This document shows positions 6,568 to 12,811 of a DNA stretch of 14,643 nucleotides, piece by piece. The stretch's first letter is position 1. Each line of letters opens with the position of its first letter. The position numbers and the translations under genes were made by a program. The notes under the pieces are model-generated. The model searched no databases. It saw only the letters and a list, made by a program, of their open reading frames with translations, and was not told where the DNA came from. Source of the stretch: WLJO01 sp046597895 (GTDB lineage: Bacteria > Actinomycetota > Acidimicrobiia > Acidimicrobiales > Ilumatobacteraceae); assembly GCA_046597895.1 (NCBI GenBank), contig JBKJJS010000094.1, positions 1 to 14,643 of the forward strand, read 5' to 3'.

Positions 6568-7335
6568 ATGGGCTCGCGCGCCTGCATCGCCATGTACCCG
6601 TTCGAGGGGATCAGGGATGCGTACCGGCAGTTGTGGGCGACCGTGCGCCGCTACGCACCCTGGACGCCGGAGCACCTCACATGGACCGACGACCCCGATG
6701 CCTCCGACCTCCCGTCGACCTGGATGGACCCGACGTGCGTGGTCGGCCAGGCGTGCGGATGGCCGGTCGCCACGACGCTCGCCCCCCACGTACAGGTGAT
6801 CGGAGCGCTGCAGTACGCCGTTCCGGAGGCCGTCGGGCACCGATACCGCACGACGATCATGGCCGCCAGGCCCGGCGACCTCGCTGACTTCGCCGATGCG
6901 CCGGCGGCGGCCAACAGCCCGGACAGCCTCTCGGGCTGGATCAGTCTCACCGTGGCCCTCCACGGTGTCGGCACCACGCTCGATCATCCCGTCACGTTCA
7001 CGGGCGCCCACGTGCACAGCCTCCGAATGCTCCAGCAGGGAGGGGCCGACGTGGCGTCGATCGACCCGGTCACGCTCGCCCACATACGTCGACTTCTCCC
7101 CCATCTCGTCGACGGCCTGCACGTCATCGGCCATGGTCCGCTCGTGCCGAGCGTCCCCCTCATCACCCCCGCCGCAACGTCACCCGACCGACTGGCACAA
7201 CTGAGGGCGGCGTTCTCCGCCACTGTCGCCGATCCGGACCTGCGACCCGCCCTCGAGACGTTGCTCATCGAGGGCTTCGTGCCGCTCGGCAACGACGCCT
7301 ACGAGGAGTGCCTAGCCCTCGTGACGCTGGGGTAA
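6568..7335 (+). CDS. PhnD-like periplasmic-binding-protein-fold protein (PF12974 type), no signal peptide
   Basis: A 255-residue protein from ATG 6568 (MGSRACIAMYPFEGIRDAYR). Features of the phosphate/phosphite/phosphonate-type substrate-binding family include the opening beta strand (ACIAMYPF), the ligand-region CVVGQACGWPVAT, VEGRADIAALD-like spacing as GGADVASIDPVTLAHIRR, and PLVPSVPLITPAA near the C-terminal hinge. There is no signal peptide or lipobox, and no permease or ATPase gene lies nearby, so it may be a cytoplasmic sensor or binding protein rather than a transporter part. GTG 6559 overlaps the desaturase stop (GTGA) and is in frame, giving three extra residues; either start implies coupling to the desaturase gene. 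The stop TAA at 7333-7335 is also the first triplet of the 28-bp regulatory element. Confidence 0.75.
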   Translation: MGSRACIAMYPFEGIRDAYRQLWATVRRYAPWTPEHLTWTDDPDASDLPSTWMDPTCVVGQACGWPVATTLAPHVQVIGALQYAVPEAVGHRYRTTIMAARPGDLADFADAPAAANSPDSLSGWISLTVALHGVGTTLDHPVTFTGAHVHSLRMLQQGGADVASIDPVTLAHIRRLLPHLVDGLHVIGHGPLVPSVPLITPAATSPDRLAQLRAAFSATVADPDLRPALETLLIEGFVPLGNDAYEECLALVTLG

Positions 7336-7360
7336 TTTGGTACGGTCGTACCAGGAATCG
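7333..7360 (+). promoter_or_regulatory. Shared promoter/operator element, copy 1 (upstream of MttB-like gene)
   Basis: The core TTGGTACGGTCGTACCAGGA (7337-7356) contains an inverted repeat TGGTACG-GT-CGTACCA at 7338-7353. The 28-bp stretch is 26/28 identical to 10334-10361. It begins with TAATTT, a plausible -10 hexamer, so the palindrome would overlap the transcription start, a classic repressor position. No good -35 is visible. It lies 23 bases before the GTG of the methyltransferase gene. The binding protein is unknown; a TetR- or GntR-type dimer would suit the symmetry. Confidence 0.8.
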
Positions 7361-7383
7361 GATCGAGGAGCGAGGGGGATCGA

Positions 7384-8934
7384 GTGACCGACATCGAGCC
7401 AGCACCGGCCCGAAGGCGCCGCGGTCGGGGAGATCACTCCGGCCCGAGGCGGGTCGAGCAGCGGCCGTTCCGGCAACCCCGCATGCGACTGGCCCCCACC
7501 GAAGTGGTGTCGGCCGACGAACTCGAATCCATTCACATCGCGTCGCTGCGCATCCTCGAGGAGATCGGGATGGACGTCCTCGATCCCGAGGCCCGTTCCC
7601 TCCTCATGGCGGCGGGCGCCGAGGTGGTGGGCACCACGGCCCGCCTACGTTTCGACCGGGCACTCGTCCTCGACCGCATCACCTCAGCGCCCGCCGAGTT
7701 CCTGTTGCACTCCTGGAAGCCCGAGCACACGCTCCATGTCGGCGGAGACTGGATGGCCTTCGGCACGGTAGCCAGTGCCCCCAACGTGGCCGATCTCGAT
7801 GGCGGGCGCCGCATGGGCAACCGTCACGACTACCAGAACCTGCTCCGCCTGGCCCAGATGCTCACGAGCATCCACTTCATCTCCGGCTACCCGGTGGAGC
7901 CAGTGGACGTGCACTTCTCGGTGCGCCACCTGCACGCCACGTTCGACGCGCTCACGCTCACCGACCGGCCCATCAACGCGTACAGCCTCGGCCGCCAGCG
8001 GACCAAGGATTGCATCGAGATGGTGCGCATCGCCAGAGGGGTCGATGACGCCACCTTGGAACGCGAGCCGTCGGTCTTCACGGTGGTCAACACGAACTCG
8101 CCGTTGCGCCTCGACATCCCAATGGCTCAGGGCATCATCGAGTTCGCGCAACGGAACCAGATCGTGTGCGTCACCCCCTTCACGTTGGCGGGGGCGATGG
8201 CACCAGTGACCCTCGCCGGCGCGTTGGCCCAACAGAACGCCGAGGCCCTGATGGGCGCCGTGCTCTCGCAGGTCGTGCGACCCGGTTCGCCGTTCGTGTA
8301 CGGCGGCTTCACGTCCAATGTGGACATGCAATCGGGCGCCCCCGCCTTCGGCACACCCGAGTACGTCCGCACCGCCATGATCGGCGGCCAACTGGCCCGC
8401 CGGTACCACCTCCCCTACCGGTCGTCCAACGTGTGCGCCGCCAACGCCGTCGATGCCCAGGCCGCCTACGAGTCGGTCTTCGCACTCTGGGGCGCGGTGA
8501 TGGGCGGGGTCAACCTGATGATGCACGGCGCCGGGTGGATGGAGGGTGGCCTGCACGCCAGCTTCGAGAAGATGGTGCTGGATGCCGATCTGCTGCACAT
8601 GGTCTCGGCCATGATGGACCCAGTCGTGGTGGACGACGACACGCTTGCGCTCGAGGCCATCGCCGAGGTCGGCCCCGGGGGCCACTTCTTCGGGGTCGGC
8701 CACACCCAGGCCCGCTTCCGCGATGCGTTCTACCGACCCCTGATATCCGACTGGCGCAACTACGAGACATGGGACGAAGCCGGTCGGCCCGAGGCGGCGA
8801 CTCGGGCCAACCGGCTGTATCACGAACTCCTGACGGCCTACGAGCCACCGGAGATGGACGGTGCGGTGAAGGAGGAACTCGAGGCGTTCGTCGCCCGCCG
8901 CGTGAGCGAGGGCGGCGTCGCCACCGACTACTGA
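7384..8934 (+). CDS. MttB-superfamily (trimethylamine methyltransferase-like, PF06253) protein, non-pyrrolysine
   Basis: A 516-residue protein starting at GTG 7384, behind GAGGAG and GAGGGGG purine runs. After a basic N-terminal tail (residues 8-40) the MttB-type barrel begins (ADELESIHIASLRILEEIGM), with AFGTVASAPNVADLDGGRRM, GYPVEPVDV, VNTNSPLRLDIPMAQGIIEFA, VCVTPFTLAGAMAPVTLAGA, YRSSNVCAANAVDAQAAYE and MMHGAGWMEGGLHASFEKMV as recognisable family blocks. Length is normal (about 480-520). No in-frame TAG occurs, so it is a non-pyrrolysine member. Characterised members of that type demethylate quaternary amines such as glycine betaine, proline betaine or carnitine, passing the methyl to a corrinoid protein. 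No corrinoid protein is in the window. The neighbouring GcvT-type oxidoreductases and shared operator point to N-methyl catabolism; the substrate is unknown. Confidence 0.88.
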   Translation: MTDIEPAPARRRRGRGDHSGPRRVEQRPFRQPRMRLAPTEVVSADELESIHIASLRILEEIGMDVLDPEARSLLMAAGAEVVGTTARLRFDRALVLDRITSAPAEFLLHSWKPEHTLHVGGDWMAFGTVASAPNVADLDGGRRMGNRHDYQNLLRLAQMLTSIHFISGYPVEPVDVHFSVRHLHATFDALTLTDRPINAYSLGRQRTKDCIEMVRIARGVDDATLEREPSVFTVVNTNSPLRLDIPMAQGIIEFAQRNQIVCVTPFTLAGAMAPVTLAGALAQQNAEALMGAVLSQVVRPGSPFVYGGFTSNVDMQSGAPAFGTPEYVRTAMIGGQLARRYHLPYRSSNVCAANAVDAQAAYESVFALWGAVMGGVNLMMHGAGWMEGGLHASFEKMVLDADLLHMVSAMMDPVVVDDDTLALEAIAEVGPGGHFFGVGHTQARFRDAFYRPLISDWRNYETWDEAGRPEAATRANRLYHELLTAYEPPEMDGAVKEELEAFVARRVSEGGVATDY

Positions 8935-8975
8935 TTCGTCGGCCTACTGATTCGTCGGCCTACTGGTTCGTCAGC
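8928..8975. repeat. Three tandem copies of a 16-bp repeat spanning two convergent stop codons
   Basis: Unit CTACTGATTCGTCGGC at 8928-8943 and 8944-8959 (identical), and a third copy at 8960-8975 with two changes. The first copy contains the methyltransferase stop (8932-8934) and the third contains the stop of the opposing peptidase (8971-8973). The whole gap between the convergent genes is therefore made of this repeat. No hairpin terminator is seen between them. Confidence 0.9.
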
Positions 8976-10224
8976 CAGGGGCCAGGGCGCAGGCCGGGCC
9001 TCCGCAGGGCGGCGAAATCACGCTGTTGACCGGCACCCCGGACTCGCTCGGACCATGGGCGTACCAAGCGCTGGCGTCGACCTCGGGGTTGTAGCCGCTG
9101 TATCCGTGCGTCTGAATACCGGTGAACCGCAGCGGCAGTCCGCGCTGGGTCGAGCTGCCCGGGTCAGCCGAGTCGGTGAGGTGGAGATGGAGGTGCGGTC
9201 CACCGGAGTGACCCGAGTTGCCGACCCGGCCGAGGAACTGGCCGGCGACGACGGGGATGGAAATAGGGGTCTGGTCGTCGCCATCGGCCCCCTCCATCGG
9301 GCACAGTGCCGCCGGGACGCTGAACTGCTTGAGGTGGTAGTAGGCAACGAACGTGCCGTCGCCGAGGTCGAGGATGATCGTGTTGCCGCCACCCGGCACG
9401 GACTCGCCGGGCACGTTGTCGGCGGCCGATCGCCGGCAGCGCACGATCGTGGCCGAGGCCACCGCGTAGACGGGCGTGTTGAAGATGATGTAGTGGCTGT
9501 TCTGCGTGCCGAGGACCGGCCCGCCGTTGGCGGCCGCCGCCGTGGCCACCGCGGTCTTGCTGGTCCAGGCGTTGGCGACCGAGTCCCAGCGCCGGCCCCC
9601 GAAGTCGTAGGCGTATCGCTGGCTCGTGTTGTGGGCGTGGGCTCCCGCATACCAGTACGAGCCGATCGGGAGGTCGTTGCCACGGGCCGGGAACCGCACG
9701 CCGTCGCTGCGGGTGGGGCTCTCGTACGCGACGAGCGTGGCGGCACCGATCACCGGTTGCGCGTAGCCCTGGAGGTAGGCGAGGACGGTCAGCGATGACG
9801 GGCCGTCATCGTCGCTCTCGGCGAGGCCGCTCGGCACGAGGATCGAGGCGGACTTCCCGACGTTGATGTTGACCGGGGAGTCGAGAGGAATTTCGACAGG
9901 GGCGGTCTCGTCAGTGTCGAGGGTGAAGCTCGTCACGGTGATCGGGACGAGGCCGGTGTTCTTGATCCGGACGTCGATCCGCAGCCACCAACCAAAGCCG
10001 GCGCCGGCCTCGGTCGGCGACGTTCGGGCGAAGACCACGTTGCCTCCCGGCGTGGTCGTGTCATCGAGTTGGACATCCGACTCGATGTTCACGATCTGGG
10101 CCGGTGGCCCCGGTGGAACAACGGGGAGGGCGGCGGCCACGCCCACCTGGCTGAGTGGGGTGGCGGCGGCGAGTGCGGCGAGTGGCGCGAGTGCGGCGAG
10201 TGCGGCGATTCGGCGGGTGTTCAT
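8971..10224 (-). CDS. Secreted M23 (LytM-type) metallopeptidase-like protein
   Basis: A 417-residue protein from ATG 10224, which follows a strong AGGAGGT site six bases upstream. A Sec-type signal peptide is evident: MNTRR, a hydrophobic run IAALAALAPLAALAAATPL, and likely cleavage in the VAAALP region near residue 30. Residues about 40-165 look like a beta-rich domain of unknown function. The C-terminal half has the zinc-site pattern of M23 peptidases: H198 and D207 in HNTSQRYAYDF, H297 in VAYYHLKQF, and GNSGHSGGPHLHLHL at 336-350 with the HxH motif at 344-348. M23 enzymes cut peptidoglycan cross-bridges, though some are non-catalytic regulators. The long insertion between H198/D207 and HxH is larger than in minimal LytM domains. 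It is oriented against its neighbours and looks functionally unrelated to them. Confidence 0.85.
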   Translation of the reverse strand: MNTRRIAALAALAPLAALAAATPLSQVGVAAALPVVPPGPPAQIVNIESDVQLDDTTTPGGNVVFARTSPTEAGAGFGWWLRIDVRIKNTGLVPITVTSFTLDTDETAPVEIPLDSPVNINVGKSASILVPSGLAESDDDGPSSLTVLAYLQGYAQPVIGAATLVAYESPTRSDGVRFPARGNDLPIGSYWYAGAHAHNTSQRYAYDFGGRRWDSVANAWTSKTAVATAAAANGGPVLGTQNSHYIIFNTPVYAVASATIVRCRRSAADNVPGESVPGGGNTIILDLGDGTFVAYYHLKQFSVPAALCPMEGADGDDQTPISIPVVAGQFLGRVGNSGHSGGPHLHLHLTDSADPGSSTQRGLPLRFTGIQTHGYSGYNPEVDASAWYAHGPSESGVPVNSVISPPCGGPACALAPG

Positions 10225-10230
10225 GGCATG

Positions 10231-10263
10231 ACCTCCTGTTCGGACCGGTCCGGTTCGACCGGT
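10231..10263 (-). promoter_or_regulatory. Ribosome site and palindromes upstream of the M23 peptidase gene
   Basis: AGGAGGT on the minus strand (10231-10237) decides the peptidase start at 10224. Just upstream is a perfect 12-bp palindrome CGGACCGGTCCG (10241-10252), and a second ACCGGT lies at 10258-10263, 14 bases from the ACCGGT inside the first. In such GC-rich sequence the palindromes may be chance, but spacing and position would suit an operator in the peptidase leader. Confidence 0.45.
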
Positions 10264-10333
10264 GCTCACCCGTCCAGAGTCACGACCCGGCCCGCTCTGG
10301 CAGTTCCCTCCGGTCCTCTCGGGTGACCGCGGC

Positions 10334-10361
10334 TAACTTGGTACGGTCGTACCAGGATTCG
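10334..10361 (+). promoter_or_regulatory. Shared promoter/operator element, copy 2 (upstream of the flavoprotein pair)
   Basis: Same element as at 7333-7360: core TTGGTACGGTCGTACCAGGA (10338-10357), inverted repeat at 10339-10354, and a leading TAACTT that could be a -10 hexamer. Only two of 28 bases differ (T/C in the hexamer, A/T near the right end). It ends 11 bases before the GTG at 10373. The divergent peptidase gene starts at 10224, 110 bases away, and could also be affected. Confidence 0.8.
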
Positions 10362-10372
10362 TGGGGGCTCGT

Positions 10373-12811
10373 GTGAAGTCATCAGCGCAGGTGGTGGTCA
10401 TCGGGGGTGGAGTGGTCGGGTGCAGCGTGCTGTACCACCTCACCAAGGCCGGGTGGACGGACGTCGTGCTCGTGGAGCGCAAGGAGTTGACCTCCGGCTC
10501 CACGTGGCATGCCGCCGGCGGCATGCATACGCTCAACGGCGACCCGAACGTCTCCAAGCTGCAGCAGTACACGATCGAGTTGTACAAGGACATCGAAGCG
10601 GCGTCCGGCCAGAACTGCAGCATCCACCTGCCGGGCGGCCTCATGTTGGCGGACACCCGTGAGCGGCTCGACTGGCTGCGCATGGCCCAGGCCCGCGGCC
10701 GCTACCTCGGCATGGATCTCGAGATCATCACGCCATCCGAGGCCAAGAAGATCTTCCCGTTGATGGAGGACCAGTACTTCGTCGGCGCGTTGTACGACCC
10801 TGTGGAGGGTCACGTGGACCCGTCGGGCGTCACGCACGCCTACGCCATCTGCGCCCGCAATGCCGGCGCCGAGATCTACCGCAACACGTGGGTCAACGCG
10901 CTGAGCCAACGCCCCGATGGCACGTGGGACGTCGTCACCGACCAGGGCGAGATCCACGCCGAACACATTGTCAACGCCGGCGGTTTGTGGGCCCGCGAGG
11001 TCGGGCGCATGATCGGCATCGAATTGCCGGTGCTGGCCATGGAGCACATGTACCTCGTCACCGAACCGATGCAGGAGGTGGCCGACCATGTCGCGGCGAC
11101 CGGCAACGAGATGCCGATGGCACTGGACTTCGCCGGTGAGATCTACATCCGTCAGGAGCAGGGCGGCATGTTGCTCGGGACGTACGAGCAGGCCTGCGTG
11201 CCGTGGTCGGCGAAGGAGACGCCGTGGTCGTTCGGGCTCGAGCTGCTCGAGCCCGACCTCGACCGCATCGCCCCGTCGCTGGAGATCGCCTTCAAGCACT
11301 ACCCGGCGATGGCGACGGCCGGCATCAAGCGGGTCATCAACGGGCCATTCACGTTCTCGCCGGACGGCAACCCCCTCGTCGGACCAGTTCGCGGCATCCG
11401 CAACTGCTGGGTGGCGTGCGCGGTCATGGCGGGGCTGTCGCAGGGGGGCGGCGTCGGTCTCGCCCTCGCCACGTGGATGACCGAGGGTGACCCTGGCCTC
11501 GACATCTGGGGGATGGACGTGGCCCGGTACGGCGACTACGCCACACTCCCCTATACGAACGCCAAAGTGCGCGAGAACTACTCGCGACGGTTCCGCATCA
11601 CGTTTCCGAATGAGGAGTTGCCCGCCGGCCGTCCGCTGCACACGACGCCGATCCACGGCCGTCTCACCGAGCACAACGCGGTGTGGGGAGCCGGGTTCGG
11701 ACTCGAACACCCGCTGTGGTTCCAGCGGCCCGGCGAGCCACCGGTCGAGGAGGTGACGTTCCGGCGATCCAATGCCTTCCCGCTCGTGGCCGAGGAGTGT
11801 CGGGCGGTACGCGAACGTGTCGGCCTCACCGAGACGTCGAACTTCGCCAAGTACTCGGTGGAGGGCCCAGGTGCCGCGGCCTGGCTGCTCGGGTTGTTCA
11901 CGAACACGTTGCCCAAGATCGGCCGCGTTCACCTCACACCGATGCTGAACCCGGCAGGCCGCATCGTCGGTGAATTCTCGGTAGCGCGCACGGGCGAGAA
12001 CAACTTCATGCTGTTCGGGTCCCAGGCGGCGGAGGTGTACCACAGCCGGTGGTTCGTCGCCCACCTGCCGACCGACGGCAGTGTCACGTTCCGTGTGCTC
12101 GGGCTCGGGCTCGTCGGTCTCTCCTTGGCCGGCCCCCACGCTCGCGATGTGCTGCAGGCCGTGACGGATTCCGATGTGTCCGCTGCGGCGTTCAAGTTCA
12201 TGGAGTTCCGCCGGATGGACGTCGGCATGGCGCCCGCCCACGTCGGGCGCATGACGTACTCCGGCGATCTCGGCTACGAGATCTGGGTGACCCCCGAGTA
12301 CCAGTGCTACCTGTTCGACCGGCTGTGGGCAGCCGGCCGGCCCTACGGCATGGCGCTGTTCGGGTTCCGGGCGCTGATGGCCCTGCGGATGGAGAAGAGC
12401 TTCGGCACGTGGTTCCGCGAGTACCGGCCGATCTACACCCCGCTCGAAGCGGGCATGGACCGCTACCTCAAGCTCGATCACGACTTCATAGGTCGTGACG
12501 CCCTCGAGGCCGAGATGGCGAGCGGGCCGGAGCGGCGTCTCGTGACGTTCGCGGTCGATCCTGACCCCGACGAGCCGGCCGATGTCATCGGCGACGAGCC
12601 GGTGTGGCACGACGGCGCCGTCGTCGGCTGGGTCACCTCGGGCGCCTACGCGCACTGGTCGGGCGTGTCCCTGGCCATGGGCTACGTGCCGGCCGCCCTC
12701 GCCGCCCCGGGCACGAGCGGCTTCGAGGTCGAGATCATCGGTCACCGCCGCCCCGCCCGCCTGCTCTCGGAGCCGGTGCTCGATCCGTCCGGGGCGAGGA
12801 TGCGCGGGTGA
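10373..12811 (+). CDS. FAD-dependent dimethylglycine/sarcosine dehydrogenase-like protein with GcvT domain
   Basis: An 812-residue protein from GTG 10373, chosen because GGGGG at 10363-10367 sits five bases upstream; GTG 10361 would add four residues and lacks such a site. Residues about 5-370 are a DAO-type FAD domain: the dinucleotide loop GGGVVG (11-16), the ERKELTSGSTWHAAGG block with His46 at the position that binds FAD covalently in DMGDH/SARDH, and NPLVGPVRGIRNCWVACAVMAG near its end. A linker (FAO_M type) covers about 375-430. A GcvT/aminomethyltransferase domain spans about 435-700 (GDLGYEIWVT; GTWFREYRPIYTPLEAG), with its barrel to about 800 (YAHWSGVSLAMGYVP). The family oxidises an N-methyl amine and passes formaldehyde-level carbon to tetrahydrofolate. 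It overlaps the next gene by 4 bases (GTGA), so the two are one operon. The exact amine is undetermined. Confidence 0.9.
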   Translation: MKSSAQVVVIGGGVVGCSVLYHLTKAGWTDVVLVERKELTSGSTWHAAGGMHTLNGDPNVSKLQQYTIELYKDIEAASGQNCSIHLPGGLMLADTRERLDWLRMAQARGRYLGMDLEIITPSEAKKIFPLMEDQYFVGALYDPVEGHVDPSGVTHAYAICARNAGAEIYRNTWVNALSQRPDGTWDVVTDQGEIHAEHIVNAGGLWAREVGRMIGIELPVLAMEHMYLVTEPMQEVADHVAATGNEMPMALDFAGEIYIRQEQGGMLLGTYEQACVPWSAKETPWSFGLELLEPDLDRIAPSLEIAFKHYPAMATAGIKRVINGPFTFSPDGNPLVGPVRGIRNCWVACAVMAGLSQGGGVGLALATWMTEGDPGLDIWGMDVARYGDYATLPYTNAKVRENYSRRFRITFPNEELPAGRPLHTTPIHGRLTEHNAVWGAGFGLEHPLWFQRPGEPPVEEVTFRRSNAFPLVAEECRAVRERVGLTETSNFAKYSVEGPGAAAWLLGLFTNTLPKIGRVHLTPMLNPAGRIVGEFSVARTGENNFMLFGSQAAEVYHSRWFVAHLPTDGSVTFRVLGLGLVGLSLAGPHARDVLQAVTDSDVSAAAFKFMEFRRMDVGMAPAHVGRMTYSGDLGYEIWVTPEYQCYLFDRLWAAGRPYGMALFGFRALMALRMEKSFGTWFREYRPIYTPLEAGMDRYLKLDHDFIGRDALEAEMASGPERRLVTFAVDPDPDEPADVIGDEPVWHDGAVVGWVTSGAYAHWSGVSLAMGYVPAALAAPGTSGFEVEIIGHRRPARLLSEPVLDPSGARMRG

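Noticed and set aside
5611..7335. A single long plus-strand frame of 574 codons opening with ATG after a GAGG
   Set aside because: Only its last 255 codons (from 6568) look like protein; the first part is an arginine/proline-rich shadow of the desaturase-like gene in another frame.
7384..8934. Pyrrolysine-type MttB with a read-through amber codon
   Set aside because: The frame has no internal stop and ends at TGA, so no pyrrolysine codon is present.
8928..8975. Possible short CRISPR-like or attachment-site repeats
   Set aside because: The copies are directly adjacent with no spacers, and no integrase or cas gene is nearby; it is a simple tandem repeat.
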